Source: Owenia fusiformis
Lineage: Eukaryota > Annelida > Polychaeta > Sabellida > Oweniidae
Assembly (NCBI GenBank): GCA_903813345.2
Contig: CAIIXF020000010.1
Location: 11,477,181-11,537,180 of the forward strand
Length of the DNA stretch: 60,000 nucleotides
Direction of reading: 5' to 3'
Part shown: one piece after another, positions 11,901 to 25,300 of the stretch
How the letters are laid out: every line of letters begins with the position of its first letter
Numbering within the stretch: position 1 is the first letter of the stretch
Notes under the pieces: generated by a model
Told to the model about the DNA's origin: nothing
Seen by the model: only the letters and a program-made list of their open reading frames with translations
The model's database searches: none
Translations under genes and position numbers: made by a program

Positions 11901-12080
11901 CCTTGCCAGTTCAATCTCTCCTTATACGATACCTATAACCATATATTTACTTTCTATGTTTTGACGGTAATGTCTTCTTTAATTTTAAGTTGACGAGCCC
12001 TAAAAATGTTTTGCATCGAAAGTGAGAACCTTTTGTCTAAAAGTGATTTTATGCTACTTTCCTATACTGTCCTGGGCAAG
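9000..12080. other. No confident gene; minor signals only
   Basis: Mostly AT-rich. Near 10980-11060 there are CACGTG and GATGGCGG words, and a 62-residue ORF starts at 11366, but no splice structure or family similarity was found. Confidence 0.5.
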
Positions 12081-12084
12081 TTCA

Positions 12085-12268
12085 TAAAACTGAAAACTTG
12101 ATGACATCACTTCCTGTATGAAATCTTAAAAGATGGTAGCCTACTGGAAATGAGCACTACATTTTTAAATGATCAATATTGACCATATCAAAACATTTTC
12201 CAGCGTTTTGCTCAGTATAGAAAGTATATAATGGTTTTAACTTAGTTACCATATCAGGAGGGAAATGG
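12085..12268. repeat. Dispersed repeat, copy 1 (direct repeat of 14755-14934)
   Basis: About 184 bp, from acttgatgacatcacttcct to the agttaccatatcaggag region, is repeated in the same orientation at 14755-14934 with about 90% identity by eye. The copies are 2.7 kb apart and flank the sequon-rich membrane exon. Confidence 0.8.
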
Positions 12269-12346
12269 TCAAACAATGAATCCCTTTAACGCAAATGAAA
12301 TTGAATTTTTGTCACATGCATTTCACTATATGCGCAAACAACTTAC

Positions 12347-12778
12347 GTATATGCAGTCCAGCCCATGCCCCGCGTGTAACTCCCAAGTTGTTCCTTCCGC
12401 CATTGCGACAATATGTTCTTTCGCTGTCTACGTGCGCAGATTGTTACAAGAATCAACGAAAACATAACGAAGATGCCAAATAAGGACGGCAATAATAAGG
12501 TAGAGGCAGCCGACCGTGGCTCACCAAAGTCTTTCTTATCTTGCATATTTTGGGTGTAGATCGCCGTCGTTATCATGCTTATATTGGAGAGTGTTGTGTT
12601 GAATAGGACATGTTCGTGTAACTTTGTTGAATTTATTTCCGACCTTCCGCCCGTAGTCCATGGTTGACTGCCACGCCAAATTTCCTCTGTAATGTTACTG
12701 GGATAAGTCGGGTCCGTAGACACGTTGTACCCCAAGGTGGTACTCACATTTATAATCCTCATTGCATCATGTATATCT
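12347..12778 (-). CDS. Orphan exon: sequon-rich ectodomain plus one membrane helix
   Basis: Unrecognised protein. The open frame encodes about 75 residues with six N-glycosylation sequons (NVS twice, NIT, NST, NTT, NIS), then a strong membrane helix (LLLPSLFGIFVMFSLILV), then a basic stop-transfer (ARRQRK) and a cytoplasmic stretch ending MGWTAY. The exon leaves through a clean donor (AC|gtaagt) at 12346 in phase 2. No signal peptide or convincing start Met is present, so it looks like an internal exon; the acceptor at about 12779 (caaatag) is tentative. Partner exons were not found. It may belong to a type I membrane glycoprotein or be a relic of one. Confidence 0.45.
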
Positions 12779-12799
12779 CTATTTGTGTTCAAAAATAAT

Positions 12800-14750
12800 G
12801 AATATCCAATTTTGACGATATTTCACGTTGTGCTATAACCTTCTAAATGAATATTGTATCGAGAAGCACTCCCAGTCGACAAATACAACAGCAAGTACGT
12901 ATGGCAGTGAGCAGACAAATGATCCTCATTTGATTGAAATTGCAGAGATACGGAGGCAATTATCCGACAAGTAAATATGTTATTCAGATTGGGTTACAAC
13001 AATTGAATCGTCAATATGTTACCTGGCATTGATCATAGTGATTAAATGGGAGGAGAGACGACGATTTATTGCTGCCATTACAACATATACGGTTCTGCTT
13101 AACCCTGATGTGTACAGGAGAGGATGACATCCGACCCCCGACCCTCCTCCGGATTTTCCCCGGTACTTCCCTGCCAAAAAAACTTTTTTATAACCGTATT
13201 ACCTAGTATATAGCTAAAGATAAAAGGTCATTTTTGGTGCAGAAATCGAGGTGACCGGGGGTAAAGTGGTAAAGTGGCTGAGTTAGGATGATGGGAACAT
13301 AGGATTTATTTCGGAAATTGCTTGAAAATCACACCATCTCTCTGGTTTCATGAATAAAAATATATAAGCTGGTTCTATTTACTTTCTTTTGGCTATAGAC
13401 CATATAGTATAGTGAATACGCTTTCAAACAAGCCATATTGTAAGGTAACCTGACTTTTATTGACTGAGATACGAAGTTTTAAATATTTTATTGTAGCCCG
13501 CGACTCGGGTTTCGATCCAATTAATTTGAGTAAAAAATGATTTTTCAAAAAGTAGCGATCATTTACCCATGAGATTTTTTCTGGGAGGTCCTGAACATGT
13601 TTGTCAGATGTCTGCAAAACAATATAATCATGTCTGTATTAGTTTTGTAGATTTTTTTTGTCTCCCCTACTACCCCAAGATTTTTCCATTTCGCAGCTAT
13701 TTTTAGCATCTTAATATGCATAGGATTCATTCTCGCATAATTTACAAATTTGAGAATATATATGCATCAAAATATTTCACAATTATTTGAAGTATGTAAC
13801 AAACAAGTTGGTAAGAGTAAATTGTATTTGAAGATATGGTTTTTGAGAAGAAAAAAATTTGTCATCTCGGTTGGCTTTATTTATTTTAGAATATTTTTCA
13901 TAAATCAGTAAATATAGAAGAAGCAAAATAAATCATGAAAATATGTCAGGGCTGCAACTACTGGCTCAAATACACTCATTTCCAATACGCGAGCTAGCGT
14001 TTTTGCTAGCCGAGATGCACTAAAAACAAATTTTCTCAGCTAATACTCAACCAATATCCAAAATCTTTACACTATATTATAGCCAGGGGTATGTCCAAGG
14101 AGGTTATTTATAGAAGAATATGATCTATTCAGTATCTTAGGTCCTTGGCTGTGATTTGTCTTCCATCCCCCATTTTTCGATATTTCATTTCGTCACATTT
14201 TCGACCAAATTACCCAGCTCTGGATCTAGGAAAGGTATTTAGTATTTATTACTATTTACCCACGTTTTTTTGTCTTAAAAAGGTAGATACTATATACATT
14301 TATCACATTTAGTACCCTTTTCTGACGAAAAAAACATTATAATTATGTTGTTTTTGACTGAAAAGGTAAAAAATACACGAAAAGCTGACCCCTATGTTAC
14401 TTTGACCTATTTTTGACCCTATTTGACCTACTTTTTGAGATTTTAATACACCTCCCTCGAGAGTTTTGAATGACCTACAATATGGTACCTTACTTTTTAC
14501 TGTACCTCTTCAACTTTTGAAACGCCTCATCTGGTCACGCGGTCATCTGACCCCCACCCCCGTCCATTAGTGTTAAGAAAAATAGGTTGCACATATAAGG
14601 GTTAATAGAGGACGCCTAAAGGGCATTATATCAAAAAAGTCTTATTCAAAGTGTGTAGGCGTATTCTCTCATTTATGGTTAAATTAAGGATAAAGAAACC
14701 ATTCTTTTTGAACAGAAAGTGACATTTTGCAATTGTCAAAAAGTTATTTT
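12800..14750. other. No gene seen
   Basis: AT-rich sequence with repeat fragments and no reading frame with domain-like composition. The 74-residue frame at 13393-13617 looks spurious. Confidence 0.5.
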
Positions 14751-14754
14751 CTGC

Positions 14755-14934
14755 AATGAAAACTTCATGACATCACTTCCTGTATGAAATCTTAAAAGAT
14801 GGCAGCCTACTGGAAATGAACACTACATTTTTAAATGATCAATACTGACCATATCAAAACATTTTCCAGTGTTTTGCTCAATATAGAAAAATTCTAATGG
14901 TTATAACTTAGTTACCATCAGGAGAGAAATGATG
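14755..14934. repeat. Dispersed repeat, copy 2 (direct repeat of 12085-12268)
   Basis: Starts acttcatgacatcacttcct and ends agttaccatcaggagag. Same orientation as copy 1. Confidence 0.8.
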
Positions 14935-15050
14935 ACGGAGCCCGGACATTGTCGTTATGTTACTTTGTACAGGCATGAATGCTTTTGAATCCAATAAAAT
15001 GATACAGGGTTCATTATTGCACTAAAAACAAGAACACAAATGTGTACAAA

Positions 15051-16847
15051 ATGTCCCCACCTATGGGTGATCCCGTCAAATGGTTATCCTAAAGATGAGT
15101 AGACAAGACTTTACCGACACAATCTGAGGACAGAATATCCAAAATGGCCACCTTAAAATTTACCCAAAATGCCCAAAAATTAGTCAGTTCTAGATTTTCA
15201 TACTTAGAACCACCCCTGAAAATTTGAAATTGATCCCTCACACAGTTAACCAGAAAACATGTAAACAAGAATTTACAAACAAGATTTTAGGACGGAAAAT
15301 CCAAAATGGCTGCCTTGACATTTATCCAGAATGCCAAAAAACTAATTTCCTCTAGATTCTCATATTAAGAATCATCCCTGAAAATTTGAAATTGATCTAC
15401 CAAACGGTTCACCTGGAAATGCGTAGACAAAACTTAACAGACAAGATTTAGGACAGAAAATCTAAAATGGCTGCCTTGACATTTACCTAGAATGCCCAAA
15501 AACTAATCAGATCTAGATTTTCATACTAAGAATCATCCCTGAAAATTTGAAATTGATCTAACAAACGGTTCACCTAAAAACGCGTAGACAAGACTTTACA
15601 GGCAAGATTTTAAGACAGAAAATCCCAAATGGCTGCCTTGACATTTATCCAGAATGCCAAAAAACTAATCAGATCTAGATTTTCATACTAAGAATCATCC
15701 CTGAAAATTTGAAATTGATCTACCAAACGGTTCACCTGGAAATGCGTGGACAACTTTACAGACAAGATTTAGGACAGAAAATCCAAAATGGCTGCCTTGA
15801 CATTTACCAAGAATGCCAAAAAACTAATCAGATCTAGATTTTCAAACTAAGAATCATCCCTGAAAATTTGAAATTGATCTACCACACAGTTCGCCTAAAA
15901 ACGCGTAGACAAGACTTCACAGGCAAGATTTTAAGATGGAAAATCCAAAATGGCTGCATTGACATTTATCCAGAATGCCAAAAAACTAATCAGATCCAGA
16001 TTTTCATACTAAGAATCATCCCTGAAAATTTGAAAATGATCTACCGAACAGTTCACCTGGAAATGCGTAGACAAGACTTTACAGACAAGATTTTAGGACG
16101 GAAAATCCAAAATGGCTGCCTTGACATTTACCCAGAATGCCCAAAACCTAATCAGATCTAGATTTTCATACCAAGAATCATCCCTGAAAATTTGAAATTG
16201 ATCTACCAAACGGTTCACCTGAAAACGCGTAGACAAGACTTTACAGACAAGATTTTAGGACGGAAAAATCCAAAATGGCCGACAATAAAAAAGTGATTAT
16301 GAGTTTTTGCTGATTTCTTTTTACAGAATTATCACATATAACTACTGTTAACAATAACATAGGCTTTTACGACAAAGTACACCTGAAATTGTTTATAAAG
16401 CTACTAAATAGTTAATGTATGAAAACTGAAAAACACCATTCAATATGATACAAAGTATTATCGCGCGCTAACTTTTCTTAAAACATTCAAAATGGCTGAC
16501 ATGACTGAGCTAACAGGTCCAAAACCTAATCAGATGTAGAATGAAGTGAGCTGAACAAGATGTTAAAGTTTCAAAAGCAACTGTGAAGCCGTTTTTTTTA
16601 AATTTTGCAGACAAGGATTTTAGCATTTGACTTCAAAATGGCCGACAGGAAGAAGGTATCGAGTTAAATTTTTTCATCCACATCTAGATCCACTCATAAG
16701 TTATCCCTGAAAAGAAGATGATATCTGTAGCGGTTTTAGAGAAAACTGCCGGACGTACGGACGGACAGACGGACATACGGACATACGGACAGACAGACAG
16801 ACGCGCCTAGGCCGACAATATGGCCTCACACTATGTGGTGGGGACAT
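15051..16847. mobile_element. Array-bearing DNA element with 11-bp terminal inverted repeats
   Basis: Left end ATGTCCCCACC (15051-15061), right end its exact inverse GGTGGGGACAT (16837-16847). Inside is a tandem array of a 162-bp unit: the word aaaatgg (or near variant) falls at 15141, 15303, 15464, 15626, 15785, 15947, 16109 and 16272. It is followed by about 400 bp of unique sequence and a GGACATACGGACAG simple repeat at 16740-16803. No transposase. No clear target-site duplication. The ends resemble those of the neighbour at 16931-17519. Confidence 0.8.
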
Positions 16848-16930
16848 AATTAGTTGTAAAATATCCTAGCCTTGCTTTTAAAACATGGTCTACAATAGTG
16901 AATTTACAAACATTAATATTTATCCCTTTT

Positions 16931-17519
16931 TATGTCACCACCAAAAAATGGTGACATATTGTTGTGGTCACCGTTTTTTTGTGGCGGCGATTGGCGATCG
17001 GCGGTTAGCGTCTGTAACAAATTCTTAAAACTTTCAATAACTTGACAAATACTGTTTAGACTGACTTCAGTTTTTTTCAAATTCATCTACAAGTTTTCAG
17101 AAGTTCAAATTTGACTTTAGATTTGACCTTCATTGACCTTCTCGAGGTCAAAAAGGTATTTTTTCAACTTGCTTCAAATTGACCATTTTTTCAAAATTAT
17201 CTACAAGTTCTCAGAACTTCAAATCTGACTTCAGATTTGAGATTTCACCTTCAATGACCTTCTCAGGTTCAAAAAAGACATTTTTTCAACTTGCTTCAAA
17301 TTGACCATTTTTTCAAAATCATCTACAAGTTCTCAGAACTTCAAATCTGACTTCAGATTTGAGATTTCACCTTCAATGACCTTCTCAGTTTCAAAAAAAG
17401 ACATTTTGTCAACTTGGTTCAAATTGACCATTTTTTCAAAATCATCTACAAGTTCTCAGAATTTCAAATCTGACATAAAATTGAACTCATAATATTGTGA
17501 GCAACTAGGTGGTGACATC
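16931..17519. mobile_element. Array-bearing DNA element, ATGTCACCACC ends
   Basis: Terminal inverted repeats ATGTCACCACC (16932-16942) and GGTGGTGACAT (17509-17519). The left end also forms a hairpin, TATGTCACCA with TGGTGACATA at 16931-16958. The core is a tandem array of about 122 bp (ttgcttcaaattgacca blocks near 17168, 17290 and 17412). A truncated relative lies at 2945-3545. Confidence 0.8.
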
Positions 17520-17577
17520 TTGTCATGGTAATGCCTTGTTCCATGATTGCGATGAGATATTTTTTATCCATTTAAAG

Positions 17578-17626
17578 ATGGCAGCATATTCGACTGTTTC
17601 CGTTGCAGGCTTAGTAGTTCTGTTGT
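17578..17626 (+). CDS. Possible signal-peptide first exon
   Basis: ATG at 17578 in a fair context (aaagATGG) opens 16 codons, MAAYSTVSVAGLVVLL, typical of a cleavable signal, and stops at a consensus donor (TTGT|gtaagtg) in phase 1. No compatible next exon was found before the NR2E3 3' end. It could be a relic or the first exon of a gene missed here. Confidence 0.3.
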
Positions 17627-19115
17627 GTAAGTGATAGTTTGATGGGCAGCTCCCTTCATTGTTGGCGTAATTTCCAGAAGACTAGAATTAAGGTAGTTAC
17701 ATATGTAGACAAATTATATGGCTCTCTATTAAGAATCACCTATTAGTATCATGTAAACGTAACTAATTTACATCTCGATCAATTTGGCACAGAGTCCATT
17801 GTTGAAACTCGTTTGTTCTCTGCCAAAATAATGGGATTACGGGTTGATTATGGTCATTACATAAAATGTATTGAAATGAATAAATCGTGAACGCCTACTT
17901 TTTTACTTTTAATATAGCATGAAAAATGTAGCAATGTGTAATTTTAATTTTATGCATACATTAGACTTGATGTACAGACAAAAATGTTGACCGCTAACTG
18001 ACCAATCAGATGCGAGTATTTAGACTGAGGTGATCTATGGTGTCAACCGTGTCATTATGTTACGCCGTGATGTCATTTCGGGTGCAACACTTTTTTTAAT
18101 TTATCAATTTTACTCTCCCCTAGATCTTTTTTAAGCATGCTGAGCTTTAAGAATAAAACAAAATCCTATATTATTTGAAAATAAGTTCTTAAGTTATTAT
18201 TAATATATTACCAGAGTGATGAATTTACACAGATAGAAAGTTATTATAATGTTTGAAATATTGTTGCACCTTTGGTTTCAATGAGAACCTAAAATTCTTT
18301 GAATTCACTTTTCTATTTGAAACAAAAAGAAAAAGTTTCATTACACATTTTGTTAATAACGGGTAAGCCTACAGCATAACTCAAAGTGGTTTAAATATAA
18401 CCTAGGGCCTTTAAGGTCATATGAAAATCCATCTCATTCTTCACAAGCATTGTCTTTTACACTGAAGATATTAGATCTGGGGTTCGTGCAGCCAAGAATG
18501 TCTGATATTTTGGGGATTTAGATAAATAAAGTCTCACAAACAGAATTGGTCATGAAGGAAGTAAGATCTCTTTGTTTCATCATTGGCTTTATCCAGTTGA
18601 AATCATCATTCAATCAAATATGTGGATTGGATAGAGTGGAGTTGCTAAATATGCAATTACATTGAATTTTACAAAAGCACATCTTGTGAAATATTCTTAA
18701 TGAATCAATCGTCGCCCGGATATAATCGATGTTTGAATGGTTCAGAGGGATGTCTTGAACAAAGCTCCTCAACACATTCATTCGGCTGCTTTTGGTAAAT
18801 TGCATTATGTGACAGATATAAATAATTTTATTAAACATAATAGTATTATTTATGTTACATGTATATTGCACGTATTGTATTTCTTCACATGGGCTAGTAC
18901 TACATCGGACATAGTACACTATTTCATACAAAGCAAATTCGACAGATAAACGAAATATTACTTTCCATCTTATAACTTTAACATATAAACTATACATAGG
19001 TCTATCCATTTACATTAATATGTACAAATAATTACCAATTTTAAAAATATGTTTGAAATACAATTCTGTCTTGACATACGCACATCTGTACATCTTGGGA
19101 ACATGTCTATTGTCC

Positions 19116-19121
19116 TTTATT
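19116..19121 (-). terminator. NR2E3: Candidate poly(A) signal of NR2E3
   Basis: AATAAA on the minus strand, about 120 nt past the NR2E3 stop codon. Confidence 0.5.
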
Positions 19122-19241
19122 CTCTTTGTATATTTTGTTTAATACACTAGTAGAGTTGAAAATAAATAATAACAATAATATATACAGCCAGTCGAACGCC
19201 ATGAGTGTTCGGGAATCCATATAGAGCAGTCCATTCTTTAG

Positions 19242-19374
19242 CTAATTTTTGAACATATCACATAATAGTTTTTCCATTGGTGTGTTTCCTATTGTTCTTG
19301 TAAAGAAAATATGCTCCATACGTGGTGGTAGAACAAATCTTAAAGATGGCAGAATGAGTAGTAACCGTCCAAAT
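19242..19374 (-). CDS. NR2E3: NR2E3 exon 9 (LBD end, stop)
   Basis: The acceptor is tatag; phase 2 in. Encodes [13 protein letters not shown] through [14 protein letters not shown] and TAG. It covers the end of the ligand-binding domain including the AF-2-like helix EKLLCDMF. Confidence 0.95.
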
Positions 19375-22300
19375 CTATAAAATGAGAGTAAAACATCTAA
19401 TACCACAATCTTGAATCAGTCAACGAGGATCATTCCACGGAAAGGCAATGGCGGCTCAGAACATGTAGTAATCACATTAAATAGCTGCATAGCCAAGTGT
19501 AAAATTTTATAATAGACAATATAAAATAACGAAAAAAATATAAAATTGAGATATTAATCTTAGTAAAAATAATACAAAAACATTTAATGGCATTATAATA
19601 TTTAACAAAAATACTGAGCTTACCGTACTGGTTGGGTTGGATGCTGTGCTCGAATATGTTGGCCAAGCATAACTTGAGCTTGATCCTGTAAATTCTCCAC
19701 TTGTTGTGGATCTTTTAATCCCCTTGTATCTAAAGTAAAAGGATCAATCATGCATAAACATTGCGATTATTGTCACGATAGAAAAATGGAGCATTATTCG
19801 CATTTTTCTGATAAAAATAATGGCAATTACGAAATGTAAAATGCAACATTTAATCAAAAAGATCCCTTAGTATCACCCACTTCATCTGTCTTAGTACCAC
19901 AGCGACCATTAAATTATTTCATTGTATTGCAATATCTCGTAAATTGATATAATACTTTATAGTAAATTATCTAATAGCACTGTCGACGAAAAGGGTGGAT
20001 GGTTGAAAAAGTGTGCGTGTATATATACATAGAAAATATGGTAGATTGGCTTGTTTTAACAAATTGGAAAATAAAAGTACTTGTAAACACATACCAGGTT
20101 TGAATAAAACGATAGCTTTGAGACAAGCAAACTCTGCCGGGTCAACTTGAATGACCTTGAACCTATTCATAATTTCTTGCAGAACTCTGACGTCACTCAA
20201 TGTGGCTGCTGTTTTGCCATTGGGTGCATTCTGGGCGTGGTCAGTGGCTGAGAACAGGGGACATGATTCCATGGGCATACACCACTGGATAGCACATAAT
20301 AGGAACAACTCAGACCACGCTTCTTCGAGAAGTATCACCTACAAGTACAATTAGCATATCAATACAAAATATATAAGCTATTCATAATAATCACATTTTA
20401 TTTTATATAATTATGTTATTCATAACTTTAACATAAACGTAACGTTTTACGGTTCTTTTAACGGTCCATATTAGGAATAATATGAGACAGATGTATGTAG
20501 CAAATCAAATGTGATGCGGGAATCATTTTATATCTCTTTTTATACTTTCTCAAAAACGATCTAGAGAAGTCATTTTGAAAAAAATCTAGCAATTATTTTC
20601 TCATTTGTCATTATATTATTCCATATTTGTTCTAGAAGCAATTGAAAAATTGATTTTTCTAACAAACTTTAGAGTAGATTATATCATGTATGGGTCGCAT
20701 ATTTATTACGCCTTGGCATAAAGCTAAACTCACTTGATCTCTAAACGGTAGACTAGCAAACGATGGTAAATGCTTTGCCCACTTTACCGCCATGAAGAGT
20801 AATCGGGCAGAGCATTCATATATGGTTTCCTGTCCAGGGGTATACATGACTGTTTCTGGGTAGCTGGGGGTTGGTATGGAGATTGTGTGATGTGCTGTGT
20901 TGTGTTGGCGTTCATGCTCGACACCTGAGACATCTATACTGTCTTGTTCTCGGCCTATATAAAAACAAGAATGGTCATTGCTTATTGAAAAGAACATAAT
21001 TTGATATATTGCGCATTTGACATACGATCCAATTTGTCAGCTAGTTCTATTTCAAATCAATTTAGACTCTTATGATATTGAAAATGATACGAGCTGATAT
21101 GGATTAGAATTATCTTTATTTATAGTACATTAATTTTAATTTTTTTTAATTTTCGTGTGTTGGTCGGGATTAACCATACCCACTTAAACCAATCCTCTTG
21201 GGCTACTCATTCTCATTTTATCGTAACCTCCATATGTTTTAAATCTACCAAATTGGAAATAATTCTTATACGAGATTGAATCAAAGATTAAGCTATTAAT
21301 CAAATGTTACCCATCTGCCAGTGAATTATGGTCGATTGCTATCAATCAATGTTATAATAGGGATCATCCGATCAGCTGATTTAATCACATTTTTGATGGC
21401 ATCTAATTGGAACAATTATATCAAAAACTGCATATCATCTTCAATTCGTTATGAGGAAATCATAACAATCAATTATACTTGAGTTTAATTTTCCATTTGG
21501 ATATGGTACTGACTCATGCCAGTGTGCATTAAGATTAGCATTAGGATTCGTTAGAATGCACATCAAAAAACAGTACCTGAAAAATTCAACTTCAAAATGG
21601 AACTTTACACAAAATAAAGCTTGAATGAATAAGAACCACCTAAATAGGATGAATGTATATTTATCCTGAATTTATTTTCCCCAATATACATAAAGCCTGT
21701 GAGTGTTGTAATCCTTACCAGTGTCTTCAGGTTCCAATTTTGCGCTTGTCTCTGCTGCCATAAGGTTAGCCATGAATCTGTGATTAGAGCTAGGACTAAA
21801 TGCAGGATGAGTTGCCGATACGGTCGACGAATTGGCCGATAGGGGGCGATCAATTTCACCCTCTAACTGATCCTGTCTCACTTGCGCACTGTTGCGCGGC
21901 TGTCGTTCGTTCTGAACAGCTACAAGAAAATCAATTTGATTAGATTCAATACATCATGCTATAAATTGAGAATATTTTGAGTGACACAAAGTTGACGTTT
22001 TCAATATAAGATACCCGGACTGTAGCAATTTTACATTATTTTAAATGCTGAAATATCGTAAAGATTTACCATGGTTTTGGTGGTAGTAATGCATGCGTGG
22101 TATAGTTGGAACGCGGACGCAGGTATCTGAAGGTGGGCAGTCTTGCGAAGTGTGAAGAGGCCCGAGTATCTTTGCCTCTCTCACATCTACAAGAATAGAG
22201 AGATACAATCATTCTCAAACATTTGTGTCACCCAGAATTCTCTTTCTCAATTTTACTTAGCTAAACATTTGTTTATTCTACCCAATACTTAAATTTGTGT

Positions 22301-25300
22301 ACCATTTTTCATGATTTCTGCTGTCTTATATTGAATTTATTCATTCCATTCTGATATCACCGACTGATTTCAAACCATTAGATTGTTCTTACTGTGTCTA
22401 TCAACCCGGATAATTCTTCGATTATATATTACTATTACGTGCGTATTAAAGATATCATAATTAGAAAATGCAATTTATCAAAGGCCCAGCAAAATAATGA
22501 AATATTTGATCAAAGATATACGACATCCTCCTCTGAACTTTAATTCATAGCACTGGGTAGGGCAGATAAAGGTACGTGTGTTTGCAAAGGATTCTTCTTA
22601 TATTATATGGTAATTAGGACTTTCAATTTAATAATGAGTATGTCTAAATTAAGACTATAACCTATATGCTTAATTGATTGATATCTAGTAGAGGTAATAT
22701 CATTTTCTTGATTTAGCTAATAAAGTCACTATGCCCATTTGCTTCCCCATTTGACAACCGTCCTCTAATTTATGTTTAACCATAGAAGTGTGGGACCCCA
22801 AAGGGAGAATAACTAATTGTTCCATTTAATTAATGCTAGCTGCCAGGTAGCAAACTTCGGAAAAGTCTATGAGTAAATTGTGTAATTGTTACTTGTGAAT
22901 CAGATTGTTAAATGAAATGCACTTGATTGGATAAAACTCGTCTAGCTTTTTTGAAGCAAATGGCATCAACAAAAAACTTTAATCAATACTATGCAAGATA
23001 GTGTTATAATTACAATATATTTTCAGATTTCTTTCTCAATAGGATTATGCACTCTTGCATCTACTGATCAAGAATCTCCTATGCGATTAAGAAGCTTTCA
23101 GTAAAGCATATCTGACATTAAATGGTTTGTCGTATGCAATTTGCTTCCGAGACCTGTTCTATTTAATTTATTACATTAACCCTACCACACTTAATAAAAC
23201 TTAATAGAACCATCAAAAACGATAAAATTGACAGTGGAGTGGCTTGCTAGCTGGCATTAAATGCAACTTAATCACAACTGCTTCAATTTAATAATCGGGT
23301 CTGTCTTCCGTGTTTTGTTTGATGTTAGACAATCGATAGGAATTTCCTCCTCTCCAGAAGCATTACTTCAGAGATGAGGTATTTAATCTGTTATCAAGTA
23401 AAAATGATTGTTGCAATGCGTGTTTCTATGGAATTGATCCTAGTAACTTCCGTTTGTATTTGTCTGAGATGTACCCAGATTATAGTAGAATTATACCACC
23501 TAAATGTCGTCTGCTAGTGGTTTGCGTGAACGACAAATCCCACTGGATCTTGGCCGTCAAATACGTGAACTATAATATCTGATTTGAGTCCAGGGATAAA
23601 TGGCATTAATAACCTCGATTTGTCATTTTGACAGGTACATTGTCTTACTTTGTTATCTTCTGCCATTTACACGAAATGTTTTCTCATAATTACCAACATT
23701 CAAACCAAATATTCTTAGATGAAACAACGTGTTACATTGAGGCAAATCACTTATAGCACGATTTCCTATATTCCGTGATCAATTCTAATCGATTTGCTCT
23801 TTTTAATTGAGGTATTTTGTTTGAACTTTCTATTGAGAGAATTCAATCGAGAGATTAGATTAGAAAGTAAGACGGTGTTTAGTTTCGTATCTGTACCTCA
23901 AGCCAATTAAGGACAATAATTCAAGGATATTATCTCTTTTCTGTCATTGGATAGTCGATGGAATTATGCAATACCGTCTGACACGCTATTGGTCAATTGA
24001 TAATGTATAACCTTTTTCGATCAAATATCCGCAATGCATAACGTTGAAACATTCATGATATGATGATTCGAGTTGACATTTGATTTTCAATTCAATATTA
24101 ATAATTGTATCAATATATAATGATTCGACAATATCCATACCATCTTTGTTCATCCCCATAGTGATACATTTCTTCAGTCTGCAGGCCTGACATTGGTTCC
24201 TGTGCGCCTTGTCTACATTACACATTCCCGTACCCGCTTGGCACCTGCCAAAATATTTTTAAAAAATCTTGTATTTATAAATGGATGTATGAAGATTTAA
24301 AATTTACGATTTAAGATATCAATATTTTGGATAACATCGTATCACAGCAGTATTATTTGATTAGTGTGTACCTGTAAATAAGTTTCCTACGAACGCTTCT
24401 TTTGAAGAATCCGCTACATCCATTGCAGGCGAGTATCCCATAATGCTTCCCGCTTGAAATGTCTCCACAGACGACACAAGTAAGACCCGGGGAGTTTCTT
24501 TTTATTGGGCCGAGTGTGTTTGGACGAGGATCGATGAAGACTGAGTGGGGGTGAGAGTGCGCGTGATGGTGATGGTGATGTTGCAGTATCCCAGGGGGGA
24601 TCATCGCTGTTGATACCGTGGTCATATGCGCGGGGTGAATAAGTGATGGCGGATAACTAGAGAGAGAGGATGACGTCGGGAAGGTGGCCCTGGTTGAGGG
24701 AGTAATATCAGGATGACCTCCACTGCTGCTTGTGTCTGGTGAACTGGGTGGAGATGGAGAGAGTGATGACCCTGACTCTGAAAAATATAAAATCACAAAA
24801 TCCAATTTGAAAATGCTGCTCTTGAAAGAACAATTTATAAATAAAATTCATATATTAAAATAAATTATGTTATTCTTGATAAATTTCAATTTTCTCAGTT
24901 TTTTCGTTATCTAAGCTACAAATTTGCAAGTCCGCACCTGATGGACATGAGCCAAGTATGTCGATTCTACGCATTTTGTAAATGTGTTTTCAACTAGTTT
25001 TGTATTGCAACAACTTTCAGAACAGTTGATTCTTGGTTCATTCGCAGTATCTTTAATATGTCCAATTGATGTATGGATAATAGCACCTTTGTCCCAGGTG
25101 ATACGGTTCCTACTGCCGATGCAAGTAATGTAGTCTGCGATACAGATAATCAAATGGTACCAGGCATCACACGATGTTTGTACAATTTATATATGTATTT
25201 ACTCTAGTTTTGAAATAATACCAGGCATTTATGTTTTCTAAGTCCGAATTTACCTTTTTAATAAACTGTGAACAATGAAGAAGCTATACGGGGTGGGCGT

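Noticed and set aside
18614-19009. 131-residue minus-strand ORF beyond the NR2E3 stop
   Set aside because: It lies past the NR2E3 stop codon and candidate poly(A) signal, has no family features, and looks like AT-rich chance sequence.
24911-25153. 80-residue minus-strand ORF considered as an NR2E3 exon
   Set aside because: It does not fit the required phase 1 donor before exon 3; the exon at 27768-27917 fits better.
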